25,255 nt of DNA, taken from Ophiocordyceps camponoti-saundersi (nom. inval.). Lineage: Eukaryota > Ascomycota > Sordariomycetes > Hypocreales > Ophiocordycipitaceae. The first letter of the stretch is position 1. The number at the start of each line of letters is the position of its first letter. The position numbers and the translations under genes were made by a program. The notes beneath the pieces are model-generated. The model searched no databases. It saw only the letters and a list, made by a program, of their open reading frames with translations, and had not been told where the DNA came from. The stretch lies in NCBI GenBank assembly GCA_003339415.1, contig PDHQ01000419.1, positions 1 through 25,255 of the forward strand, written 5' to 3'. Of this stretch, positions 14,575 to 24,767 are shown one piece after another.

Positions 14575-15094
14575 TCTTTTTAAAGCTTTTAAGCTTTTAT
14601 AACTTATAAGTTATTTATTTTTCTTTATTTTATTTACTTTTTTTAACCCCTTTTAACCTTTTTACTTTTTTTAACTTTTTTTAACTCTTTTTAACCTCTT
14701 TTAACCCTTTTTAACCTTTTTTAACTTATATTACTAATTATCTTACTAGGGAGTATTTAAAAATCTACGTAGCAAAGCTTTAAAAGCTTTTAAGTAAGGA
14801 ATTTAAAAAAAAGTAAAATTTGCTAAATAGTAAATTAAATAAGTATATTAAAAACTTTACAGTTTTTAACCTTATATTTTATATCTAAACTTCTAACGCT
14901 TAAGCGGCGTATATTAGTATTATTTTAATATATATTTCCTCGGATTTTATATTAAATTATTACCTTATTAGTAAGTTTATTTATTATTTTTTTTTCTTTT
15001 TTTAACTATTTTATTAACTAAAAAAATAAACTTTTATAAATTATCTAAACGCTATATAAGCGTTTATATCTTTTAGAAAATTAGAAAAATCTTA
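14575..15094. other. AT-rich spacer with a TTTTTTAAC minisatellite
   Basis: At 14636-14725 short units of the form CTTTTTTAAC, 9-11 bases long, repeat about nine times with variation. The rest is RIP-type DNA without a persistent frame. It may be the continuation of the locus interrupted by element X copy B, or the 5' leader of LINE-B, whose ORF1 begins near 15095. Confidence 0.6.
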
Positions 15095-16650
15095 AACACG
15101 CGCTTAGTATAAGGCGCGATCTAAAAGAAAAAGGTAAGATATTAGCGGCGTCGGATTCGCCGTTTAATTCGAAGTAAAGCTATACTTAGCCGAGTTCCGG
15201 CCGGGGGTAGTCGCGACTATAGCGGAGGAGGAAGAAATTTTCGTAAAAAAACTAAGGCTACGATACGCTCCGAACGTAAATTAGATTTATCTATATATTA
15301 GTCTAGAAATACTAACTCTAATAGAAAATATACCGGATATAACTAAGGATTATTATAAGTCTTAGTTAATAGAAATAAGAAAGAATTATATTATTAACTA
15401 TTAAGTATTATATTAGCTAATATATTTTACGTAGCTTAAGCTATAATAATAGCTTATAGGGAATTTAAATTAGATTAAATCCGGACCTAAACTAATTATA
15501 TTATACGCGAGGAAATTAAAAATATTATTATTATTACTTTTTATAAATTATTATATTTAAAAATAACGAAATAAGGGGGATATTAAATATAGGTATAAGT
15601 TATATTAGCTCTAATTTTACTATATAACTTAGAAAAAAAGCTTCCCCCGCGTTATAAGAAAGAAATTATTATTTACTTAGTAAATATAACGGATAATATT
15701 ATAAATAAAATAGCACGCGATACCGTATAAGCTATTAATACCGCTATTCGCTCTAACTTATACTTAGCTATATACCGCCTTAATAATAGAGATATTAAAC
15801 TTATTTTCGATAAGGATATAGCTACCTTTACTTAGGACCTAGGCTAAGTTACGCTTATTTTCGGTAATAAGGCGACTATCGTAGATAGGATCTATAATAT
15901 TATTATTAAAGGACTTCCTCTAAACCTTATTATTAGGGAACGCGATAACCTCCTTAATAAGATAATATAAATTAATAAAATACTTATAGCTTATCTATAA
16001 GCGCTTAAGCCCTAGCTTAGATTTACTAAGATAGCGGTTATTATTAGCTTTAAATTACTAATCGATATTAATAAACTTTATAATAATAAGCTAGCTATTA
16101 ATACTTAGATTTTTTATATAGAGCTATTCTTAGATATAGTCCGCTCTTAGCGATATTATAATTATTATTATTTTAGGTATATTACTAAAATATATAAATA
16201 CCTTAAGCTTTATAGTAAGTATAAAGTAACTAATTATAAGAATAAGGAGGACTATTATACTAAAATTAAAAAATACCTATTCTATTATATTTCTTATAGC
16301 GGGGACTACTTTATATAGTCTAAGCTTTACCCCGTTACTATTAAGTACTAAGATTAAGCGAGAGCTTATTATAAGAGATAATTAATTAAATTTACTAAGC
16401 TTAGCTTATAGTTTATCTTATAACCGATAAAATTAGTAATAACTAAGGACGTTATTATATATAGTATATCCCCGAGCTAGTTTATTATTAAAAGGAAATA
16501 TAGATAACCCCTAAGCTTCGGAGGGGGCCGCCCCGCTACTAAAATATAGGTAATTAAAAATACCCCTAAGGTAATAAGACGCTTTATCTAACGGGCCCGG
16601 AGTGCCTCCCTCCCCTAAGATATAGATAATATCTTACTTATATAAACTAT
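15095..16650 (+). pseudogene. LINE-B ORF1 (gag-like) relic
   Basis: The first part (15095 to about 15480) reads SGVGFAV, FEVKLYLAEFRPGVVATIAEEEE and ISLEILTLIENIPDITKDYY in one frame. The second part (15660 to about 16500), in another frame, reads YLVNITDNIINKIARDTV, LIFGNKATIVDRIYNI and IKGLPLNLIIRERDNLL. One indel therefore lies near 15500-15650. Stops are TAA or TAG only. At 16274-16310 a cluster of Tyr codons (K-Y-L-F-Y-Y-I-S-Y) stands where RIP could have turned Cys and His codons into Tyr, so a zinc knuckle is possible but unproven. ORF1 products of this group bind the element RNA. Confidence 0.7.
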
Positions 16651-16699
16651 TAATAAACTAGCTCTATCTCTAATCTAACTTAACTTTACTATCTAAAAA

Positions 16700-19600
16700 A
16701 GCGTAGAAGTATTAATTACCCTAGCCTTAGCCCGGACCTAGACGAGATTTATAATTAAGCTATAAAGAAATTATAATAAAGAAACTAATATTATTATAAC
16801 CGTTTCCTTATATCTATAAAAGTCCTTTCTTAGAATATAAATAAGTATACCGAGCTAGCTAAGCTAGCACTTAGTAGTAAATCGGATTATAATATTATTA
16901 CTCTCTAGGAAACTATTAGCTATCTTAGCGCTAAGCCTCCTCTACTTAGGACTTCGCCTTACCGCCTTATCTATAACGGCGGCTATATTTTAGTTTATAT
17001 TTATAAAAAATACGATATATTTACTTAGTTCTTAGAAGTAAGGGAGGACTAAATAAGTATTACTTTCTATTCCGAACTTTAGTTTATTTTTATCTATTCT
17101 CCCCTTAATACTCCCCGTAATAGTAGCCTTTTAATTTTTTAAAACTTTTTCCCGAACCTTAACCGCGTTTTAATTAGCGATTTTAACTTATATTACCCGC
17201 TTTAGGACCGTTATAAGAGGCTTTCCGATAACTTAAACTAGCTAATTTATAAGATAACTAAGCTATAATTTTAACTCCTTACCTTAAAAGGAGAATATAC
17301 CCGAATTTTCTATAAATATAAGGATAGTACGCTAAACTTAGTTTAAGCTATAGCGGACTTATATATACGTTATACTAATCTAAACTTTAACCTTACTAAA
17401 TTTAACTATATCCTCTAATCTCTTATAGTTAGTATCTTTATATTTATAATAGCGCGTATACTACGCTTATAATAAAAATATATAAACTTAAACTTAGTTT
17501 ACTATAAGTCCTTAGCTAAGATTACCCTCTTACCTTCCCCTTTTACTAACTTAATAGAGATCGATAACGCTTTTAATAAACTTTACTAAAAACTATAATT
17601 TATTATTAACTAGATAGTGCTATTTATCGCCTTTTCCTATTCTCGTAAAGCGGCGTAGTTTACCTTAGCTATAGCTTTAGCTATTTAAGTAGCTAAGCGG
17701 GCCCGGCGTAAATATAAGTCCCTCTTTTCGGACTCTTTTTAGTAATAGCTTTAGGAGATAGCCTTCGCTTAGAGGATAGCCGTAAACTTAGTAAAATATA
17801 CTTATTAGTAATCTTTCCTTTATACTATCGCTAGCTTACTTTTTAAGTTTTAATATATTAAGTATTAAGCTTATATCCGAAATAATCTCCCCTAAGATTT
17901 AGTTTATCTCTTTACGCTAAGGATAATCGATAAATTTTAAGCTAATAGCTATATAGCTAAAGCCGATATCTTAGCTAATTAGTTCTTTCCCTAGCTCCGT
18001 AGCGTACCCTTAACTAATACTAGACCGCTTAAGCTTAAGTTCTCTATTAATATTAAGATTATTTAAACCGATATTTCTATAATACTTAAGTTAATAACCT
18101 CTTAAAAGGTAGCTAAAGTAAATAATATTCCCGCTAGATTTTTTAAAATATATTACCTTATCCTTATTATTTAGTTAGCTATAATCTTCTAAGTATATAT
18201 ACGATTTAGTTACTTCCCGCCCTAGCTATAGTTTACTATTATAGTTATTTTTACGTAAGTTTAGAAAGAAACTAGAGGCTTATTAAAAAATAAGTACTTA
18301 TAAGCTTATATCTTTACTATATTACTTAAGTAAAATTCTAAAAATTATAGCGGGATAATAAATTACTAAGGCCGCGAAGTTATATTAGCTCCTCCCTAAA
18401 AGCTAAATAAATAATAAGCGGAACTAGTTTATAAAGCTAGCTATCTTTATAATTATTAAGCTTATTTAAGCTACCTAAGCTAAGAAAAAAATAGCGTCCT
18501 TTTTATAACTTGATATTAAGGGAGCGTTTAATATTATATATTATAATAAACTTATTGCTAAACTTAAGTATTTAGGATTTCCGGATTAGATTTTAGCTTT
18601 CCTTAGTAGCTATTTATAAAACCGTACCTCCTAATTTCGCTTTAATAATAGGATTTCGGAACTATATCGGATTAAGATTAAAATTCCTTAAAGTTTACCG
18701 CTCTCCGCTATCTTATTTATCTTATATATAGCCTCGCTTTATAACTAGCTAATATATAAGGAAAGAATATAAGTAATCGGTTTCGCGGATAATATAAACC
18801 TTTTTAATATTAAGCTTAATTTTAAGATAACTATAAGATAGCTTTAAGTTATATAAGTAATATACGAATAATAAGCGCGTAACTATAGTATAGAATTTAG
18901 GCCGGAGAAAAATAAGCTTATATATTTTTCCTAGAAATATATTTTAAAGACGGACTTAGTTTAACTAGGGGATTATTAAGTTTACCTTATTTCTAAAATA
19001 AGATTTTTAAGCGTTTAGATTTATTAGTAGCTATAATAGAAACCTTATTTACGAATTATATATATTAAGCTCCTTCGCTAAAACCTTACTTTTTCCCTTT
19101 TATCCGCCTTTACTTAAAGTTACCCCTTTACCTAAGCTTACGAACTTTATATAAAAGTTATCCGGTTACTTATCGTATATATTACTATTATATTTTATAT
19201 TATTACCCTTATAAGCGGAAACTTACTAAGCTTAGCTAAAGCTTTAAAATTAGAATAGTTATAATACCTTAAGATAGTACTTAAAGCTTATAAAGCTATA
19301 CTTATTTATTACCTTAAAGCTAAGTTCTAGGTTCCTTTACTTAATCTTTACTTAAATAAAAGGAAAATTAATACCCTTCGTTACTTAAAAGATATAATAA
19401 TACTAGATAAGATCCGGACCGCCTTTAAAGATATCTTAAGGTTCTTATTACGTTTCCCCCTTTATTAACTAATAAGATAATAAAAAGCTAAGCAGCTATT
19501 AGAGAAATATATACGTTAAGTTTAAATATAGATAAAACGTAATATATTACTTTTAGATAAGAAGTTTACGATAAACCTTCTTTATTAGGACTAAAAAGTA

Positions 19601-20030
19601 TAATAAAAGGACTCCGAAAACTAACTATATATAAGATATTCTAAGCTTACCTTATTTCCTTCTAACTTCCCGCTTTACCTTAATAAGCTAAAATCGCTTA
19701 AAAAATATAAAAACTTACCGAAATATATTAGTATTATAATTACGTAACTTCGTACGGGTAAAATTAGTCTTAGAGAGTTCCTCTTTTATAAGCGCGTACT
19801 AAAAGTAATCTCCTTTTTATATTAATACGGAACCGGACCGGAGAATACTTATTATCTATTCTTTCGATACCCTTAATTAGTTAAATAGCGCTACGAATTA
19901 CCTTAGCTTATCTCCTCTAATATTAAACTACGATTAAAGCTTAACCGCTACTTATTAGTAACTATAATTACGAAGTAAATACTTTAATATATTAATTTAA
20001 ATTAATTCTAGCTTACTAATACGCTTTACG
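16700..20030 (+). pseudogene. LINE-B ORF2 relic: endonuclease, reverse transcriptase, C-terminal zinc-like domain
   Basis: At 17176 SDFNLYYPL-stop-D is the RIP form of the endonuclease motif GDFNLHHPLWD. At 18512 DIKGAFN is RT motif A. At 18686 P-stop-SLPLSAILFILY is motif B (PQG-SPLS-ILF type). At 18779 GFADNINLF is motif C (GFADDIN). At 19748 LRTGKISLREFLFYKR and, about 30 codons on, YGTGPENTYYLFFRYP match the conserved C-terminus of Tad/I-like ORF2 (normally QLRTG-IGLR followed by CGxGPET-HLFFxCP), with Cys and His codons now Tyr. The end near 20020 reads TK-stop-IL-stop-YINLN-stop-F, like the family's TKWILQ ending. The endonuclease lies in another frame from the RT, so at least one indel is present. 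Confidence 0.88.
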
Positions 20031-21877
20031 CTAATATTTTTAAGTTTAACTAAAGCTAAACGTAGCCTTATCTTACGTAAATTACCGTAATTATAATATT
20101 ATTAATTTACCCGCCTTATTTACGATTTACTTTATATCTTAAAGGAATTTATATTTACTAAGTTTAAGTTATTATCTCCTCCCCTATTTAATAACCCCTT
20201 AACTTTTCTAGCTACCTTATTAGTAAAAATAACTATAAACTAACGCTAGCTTTATAACGTAAGTTTACTTAGCGTAAAGCTACTAAAACTTAAAGTAAGG
20301 CGCGTCTTACTTAAAGTTACTATTAATATAATAGCTTATAATAAGTTTAGCGTAATAGTTAGCTATAAAGCGGTTACTTATTACTACGATAAGCTTAAAA
20401 TAATAACTAGCTTAGGTAAAGTTACTTATCGCTAAAATAAGCTTAAAGTAATAACTAAATTTAATATAGTAGCGGGCCGTATATTATTAGAGGTAATTAT
20501 TATTAGCGTTAATCTATTATCTTTATTAAAGAATAACTTATTTAACTTTAAAATCTTTAAATATTTCTATAATAGCTTATAACCGCGAAGCCCCTTACGC
20601 TTCCTTAATACTCCGCTAAAATATAGCCCGAGTTTATACTTTTTTAGTAATTTTAAGTTAGCGAGAGGTAAGTTATATTAAAAACCGAGTAACTAAAACT
20701 CCTAGCTAACGCTAAGTAATTAGGTAATTTAAAGCTAAGTAACTCTAAGCGTTTAAGAGATATAAAACTTAGCTAAATCTATCCTTATTATAATAATACT
20801 ATAGTTTATTATAGCCGCGTAAGTATTAGTAGCCGCTATAGTAGCTACCGCCTTAACTAAAGTCTCTTTTATTATAAATAACTTAGCTACCCCCTTATTA
20901 GTTAAGCTTATCTTTACTATATTTAGCGCTAGCGTGGCCTTTAACTTTAGAACTTTATTATCGCTAAAATTAACTTAGCGTAAGCTCTTTCCCTTACTTT
21001 CCCTAAAGTATACCTTAGCGAGACGTAAATACTTTAAGTTAATAGTAAAAATAGGTAGTAAGTTATTATTATTATTATTTATATTTAATATAATTATAGG
21101 AGTTTTAAGCGTAGCGCGGGCCTTTTTTTTTATAAGGCGCGTTTAGATTACGGTAAAAGATATCTATTTTTTACTTTTACTTTTTAAAAGCGCTATAAGC
21201 GCCGCCTTAGTAAGCTTTATTATCGCTAGCTTATATATCCTATTTATTTTATAAGTTATATTTACCTTTACCCTAAGTAAAGCTTAAGCTAACTATCTTA
21301 GCCTTTTAAGTATTATTATTACTTTCTCGCTTAAGTTTAGTATATTATAAGCTATATTTATAAAGCCTAAAGTTTATTAATTAATACGGGCGTTAACTTA
21401 CTCTAAGGTAGCGTAGATTAATTTAAATATAAAGATAAATATCTCCCCCCCCTCTCCCTCCGCCTCCTTTACTTTTTTTATAACCTTAGTATAGATACCT
21501 TTTAAAATATTCTTTATTTTAACTATATTCTTATAAATATAGTTTTAGCTCGAATCCTAAATTAAGGCGAGATCCTCCTTAGCTATAGCTTATACCTCTC
21601 CGAACTTTTATTACTTATTATAATACTTAGCTTATATAATATATAATTTCTTAGCGTTATCTTTAAGTTAGGAATATATAAGTATATAAGTAAAATTTAT
21701 TTAAATATAAGTAATATACGCGCGCGCGTTTATAGCTATTATATATTAGCTTAATCTTATTAATATACGGCCCGAATAGGGCGTAACTTACTTAGCTAAT
21801 CTTAATAGCTAGCGTATAAATAGCGGACGCGGTCCTAAGTAAGTTTAGAGATATAACTATCGTAAGGCGTAGCTTAT
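20030..21877 (-). pseudogene. Long unidentified relic ORF (about 600 codons, single frame)
   Basis: On the minus strand one frame runs from ATA at 21877-21875 (probably ATG before RIP; TAG, TAA and TAA stand immediately upstream in frame) down to about 20030 without any frame shift. I checked that codons at 21469 and 20086 share the phase of 21877. Stops are TAA or TAG, never TGA in the parts I read. Legible words include ISYALR, YLGPRPLFIR, VTPYSGRILIRLS, KEAEGEGGEIFIFIF (near 21469), LKYLRLAKVYFRESKGK, VLKLKATLALNIVKIS, VAKLFIIKETLVKAVATIAATN and GVLRKRKGLRGYKLL. The N-terminal third is coiled-coil-like and charged. Near 20098-20078 YYNYGNL could be a ruined Cys-knuckle start, but the His and last Cys are not there. 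It lies tail to tail with LINE-B. A gag-like or element-encoded protein is likely; the family is not recognised. Confidence 0.65.
20225..20480. repeat. Imperfect internal tandem repeat in the unidentified relic ORF
   Basis: Two adjacent copies of about 50 bp share the words TTACTTAT, ATAAGCTTAAA and TAATAACTA (near 20366-20410 and 20421-20457). More diverged copies seem to precede them. On the minus strand they encode a repeated V-T-L/A-x-L-S-L pattern, so the C-terminal part of the relic protein was repetitive. Confidence 0.6.
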
Positions 21878-22083
21878 TTATTACTAGTTTTTATATTACG
21901 GTTACGGGCTATTACCGTCGCGATAAAGGAAGTTAAGGTTAATATTATTTATAAAGGAAGGGGGCCCCGCGCTATATAAGCTATAGGATTTTATACCCCG
22001 CGGTGGCCTGCTTACTAATTGCGGGGCGCCGCGGTACGTACCGGTACGTACCTCTCCACTCTATAGTGGTACGTACCTCCTCC
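21878..22083 (-). promoter_or_regulatory. Possible 5' region of the minus-strand relic, with GC-rich inverted repeats
   Basis: This lies upstream of the relic start at 21877. It contains an inverted pair CCCCGC (21996-22001) and GCGGGG (22021-22026), CCGCGG at 21998-22003 and again at 22029-22034, and three copies of the palindrome GGTACGTACC at 22033-22042, 22043-22052 and 22068-22077. A short hairpin CCACT-CTAT-AGTGG (22056-22069) lies between the second and third. Base composition changes sharply here from RIP-degraded to GC-rich. A regulatory role is inference from position only. Confidence 0.4.
22033..22077. repeat. Three copies of the palindrome GGTACGTACC
   Basis: Two copies are head to tail at 22033-22052 and a third is at 22068-22077, separated by a CCACT/AGTGG hairpin. 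Each 10-mer is a perfect palindrome. The array could bind a dimeric protein or fold into a cruciform. It is at the edge of the GC island. Confidence 0.85.
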
Positions 22084-22242
22084 CTAGAAAGAAAGGATAG
22101 TGCCCTAAAGCGGCAGAACGGTCGTGCTTAATTTGACCTAAGGATGATGATCTGTCTAGAAAGGGGGGAGGGGGGTCGTGCTAATTTATACCCGCGGCCG
22201 TACCAAACGTGCCTTCCCTAGCAAGGCGTCATGCCTGCCTAT
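22084..22242. repeat. 159-bp direct repeat, copy 1
   Basis: Aligns without gaps to 22734-22892, an offset of 650 bp. Eight differences were found, at 22085, 22106, 22129, 22135, 22149, 22182, 22188 and 22220. All are transitions and all convert CpA or TpG into TpA. Six changes are in this copy and two in the other. The pair could be short LTRs of a miniature element or two units of a longer tandem array. Clear TG...CA ends, a primer-binding site and a flanking target duplication were not found. Confidence 0.93.
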
Positions 22243-22733
22243 TAAGTCCATCACCAACAACGCAGATAAAGGGGGATTCTATCAATTAATCTATCAAAGC
22301 CTCCTTAAGGCACCATTTAACCGGCAGCAAGCCCTCGCGGGCAACAGAAAACACAGGGCATCCGGGCCATCCTTGGCCATCAACGGAGCCGAAAAAAACA
22401 GGCCATATAGGGCAAAGGCCACTCAGGGCACACACAGAAGAAACAGAAGAAAAGGAAGCCGGCAGGCCGAACTATCGAAAGCTCAAGGCCACAGAAAGGT
22501 CGAAGAAGAAGAAGGCCACACAGGCAGAAGAGGTAAAAGGCCCCTAAGGGCAGCGGCGTCGGTAGCCGGGCTCGTAGGCAGTTATTATCAGCGCCGGAGT
22601 CGTCATCGCGGCGGGCGTCAAGCAGAGGTATTCGCAGCAGAGGTAGCGGCAGCGGCAGGCGTAGGCAGATTAGACATTATCGTGATTAAAGGAGAGGTCG
22701 TCACTCGGGCCTTGCGGCCCCCTATCTCGGTCA
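22243..22733. other. GC-rich spacer between the direct repeats, TpG-depleted on one strand
   Basis: About 490 bp, purine-rich on the plus strand, with many GGC, CAG and GAAG words. By hand count 22261-22680 has about 45 CpA but only one TpG, and of 54 T residues 20 are followed by A. A GTG-initiated open frame of 190 codons crosses 22178-22750. It has no in-frame ATG, a Lys/Arg/Ala-rich low-complexity product and no recognisable domain. It is best explained by loss of TpG, which removes TGA stops and ATG alike, and not by a gene. No minus-strand gene was found. Confidence 0.75.
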
Positions 22734-22892
22734 CCAGAAAGAAAGGATAGTGCCCCAAAGCGGCAGAACGGTCGTGCTCAATTTAACCTAAGGATGATAA
22801 TCTGTCTAGAAAGGGGGGAGGGGGGTCGTGCCAATTTGTACCCGCGGCCGTACCAAACGTGCCTTCCCTGGCAAGGCGTCATGCCTGCCTAT
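22734..22892. repeat. 159-bp direct repeat, copy 2
   Basis: Second copy of the repeat at 22084-22242. It carries the ancestral-looking C or G at six of the eight differing sites and the TpA form at the two others (22785 and 22799). After 22892 the sequences diverge completely. Confidence 0.93.
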
Positions 22893-23150
22893 CATCCCCC
22901 TACCGGGGTCCTGGCCTATGTTTGCCCTCCCGCGGCCAAGGTTCGCGGCCGCTTCCGTCTTGGCGACCCCTAGACCCTAGCTCGATCTACCCTAGACCCG
23001 CCACCACGACCTAGCGGACTAGCACGAGGCCCGCTGTGGCACCCTCTCCCCACTCATTGTTCTTACCTTGCTGGCCACCGACTATTTAGTGAGGGGTTTT
23101 CCCCCGGGCCCGGCCCGGTTTTTCCCCTCTTCCTACCCTCTATATACCTA
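22893..23150. other. GC-rich, RIP-free tail of the island
   Basis: CpA and TpG both occur at normal frequency here, so this stretch has escaped RIP and may be single-copy. No open frame with a credible start was found on either strand. CCCTAGACCC-like words occur three times near 22970-23000 but do not form a telomeric repeat. From 23105 runs of C and G (CCCGGGCCCGGCCCGG) lead abruptly into RIP-type AT-rich DNA by 23150. Confidence 0.6.
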
Positions 23151-23412
23151 GATACCTTATAGGTCCCTAGAGTAATTTAATATATATATATATATCTTTT
23201 AGAAAGCTTTTTTTATTTTAAGCTCTTATCTAGCTTTAAAGTATTTAATAATTTTTAAGTAAGTTATTTTATTATTATTTATTACTTTCTATAAGGCTTT
23301 TTAACTAATTTTAAATAGCTTTATAAGGAATAATATAAGTAATAATAATACTTTTATAGCCTTTTATAAAAAGGCTTATTTAAGCTTTTTTTAAAGAGTT
23401 TTAAGGGAGATT

Positions 23413-23428
23413 TACACTATATAGTGTA
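23413..23428. repeat. Perfect 16-bp palindrome TACACTATATAGTGTA
   Basis: It retains two CpA/TpG pairs in a zone otherwise stripped of them. It lies inside the left part of the hAT relic. It could be a subterminal transposase site, but no second copy was seen. Confidence 0.7.
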
Positions 23429-24446
23429 TATTATTAACTTAATAATATAAGACGAGCTAAAAGCCTTTTTAGTATTACCTTTAAATAATATAACTTTATT
23501 TAACTATATTAACTTAGATTTAATAGCTTTAGAAATAAATAATCTAAAAATATAAATTAAAAATACTAATTTTTCTAATAAGTATTTTTTTTATATTTAT
23601 TTACTTATTAAATAAATATTTCTAGCGCTTTTTAACTAGCTTTATAAAGTTATTATAATTTTAAAATATAATATAGAGCTAAAAAAACTCTTTAAAAAAG
23701 GTTAGAAAAAGCTAAAAACTAAGGCACTATTCCTTTAAAATTAAATAAAGAAAAAATCTTTTTAGGTAAGTATTTCTTTTTATTATTTATTAATATTATT
23801 ATTTTAATTTTTTAACTAATATTCTTTAAATAACGCTACCTGTTAGAATTTAACTTTTTATATATTAGAAATAGCACTTTAGCTTAAGCCGGTAATTTTT
23901 TATATTATAAATAATATAGTAAATAAAGAATTAAAAAAGAATACTATAAGTAATATTAAATAAAATACTCTTACTAATTTAAAATAACTTTTTAAGATTT
24001 TTTTAAAGCCTTTTATAAAGCTTTAAGGTTAACTTTATATTATAGCTGCGGAAGCTTTACTTTATATTTATATAATCTATAAAAAGCTGAATTCTTTATC
24101 TATAAACTATAAAATTAAGGCTTAATATATAAATCTAGCCTTAGGACTAATAAGTTTTTTTTATATTCTTTTTTATTATTTTTACTAATTATCTTCCTAG
24201 TTAAACTATTATAACCTCTTTCTTTTAAGTATTTTATAAGGGAAAAAAAGCTAGAAAAGTATTTTCTAGAAAAACTAACTTGTATTAATTATAAGGGTTA
24301 TTTATTATACTTATTTAGTATAATACTTAACTTAAGGCTTAAACTTAATTATTTTTAAAAAAAATTAGCTTTTAGCCTTTTATTTTAGCTTTAAAAAAAC
24401 GTTTTAGATTAGTTTAAAAGTAAGTATTTTAAGTAAGTTATTTTTT

Positions 24447-24536
24447 CCTTTATTTATTTTTCCTTTATTTATTTTTCCTTTATTTATTTTTTCTTTATTT
24501 ATTTTTCCTTTATTTATTTTTCCTTTATTTATTTTT
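24447..24536. repeat. 15-bp minisatellite CCTTTATTTATTTTT, six units
   Basis: Six head-to-tail 15-bp units; only the fourth differs (TCTTTATTTATTTTT). It lies inside the hAT relic between the readable exons, so it may sit in or have expanded from an intron. Confidence 0.95.
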
Positions 24537-24709
24537 ACTAATATTATTTTAAGCTAAAAGAGGAAGTAAATTAAAAAAATACTACTTCTTCTAAAGCCCT
24601 AAGCTTAGCTAATTCTAATTACTCTAATAACTTTTTTATTAATTTAGATAAAGAAAATAGCTTAAAAGAGTTTATTTTTTATTTTTTAAAGCCTTATTTA
24701 AAGAAAAAG

Positions 24710-24767
24710 GTAAATATTAATTTTTTTAACTTTTCCCCTTTTTATTTAACTTACTAATAATTTTTAG
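24710..24767 (+). other. Predicted 58-bp spliceosomal intron in the hAT relic
   Basis: GTAAAT at the 5' end, a TTACTAAT branch-like word at 24750-24757 and TTTTTAG at the 3' end, 58 bp long, in the usual size range for ascomycete introns. It is phase 0: the codon ending at 24709 is AAG and the next exon starts GAT at 24768. Only with this intron removed do the acidic linker and the hAT C-terminal domain join in one frame. Confidence 0.75.

Larger units (their letters stand above)
15095..20035 (+). mobile_element. LINE-B: Tad/I-like non-LTR retrotransposon relic
   Basis: About 4.9 kb of plus-strand sequence holds, in order, an ORF1 relic, an endonuclease motif, all main RT motifs and the distinctive C-terminal segment of Tad-like fungal LINEs. 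RT motifs A, B and C and the C-terminal motif lie in one frame across more than 1.2 kb. It looks nearly full length for coding sequence. The 5' end, 3' end and any target duplication were not resolved. CpA and TpG are almost absent while CpG is frequent, so RIP here acted on CpA with little CpG loss. Confidence 0.88.

Noticed and set aside
20060..20098. CCHC zinc knuckle in the minus-strand relic (YYNYGNL)
   Set aside because: The expected His and final Cys positions hold Lys and Leu codons that RIP cannot produce from CAC or TGC.
20820..21390. A leucine-rich, membrane-like open frame on the plus strand
   Set aside because: It is the antisense shadow of the minus-strand relic. The minus frame extends in one phase over about 1.8 kb with a plausible start, while the plus frame is limited to a shorter stretch.
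22178..22750. A 190-codon open frame across the GC island as a protein-coding gene
   Set aside because: It starts at GTG, has no in-frame ATG, overlaps both direct repeats, and encodes a low-complexity Lys/Arg/Ala-rich product without a domain. Loss of TpG removes TGA stops and explains the open frame.
22084..22892. Complete LTR retrotransposon in miniature
   Set aside because: The direct repeats lack clear TG...CA ends, no primer-binding or polypurine site fits, and no target duplication flanks them. Kept only as direct repeats.
22970..23005. Degenerate telomeric repeat (CCCTAGACCC words)
   Set aside because: The words are few, irregularly spaced and not CCCTAA tandems.
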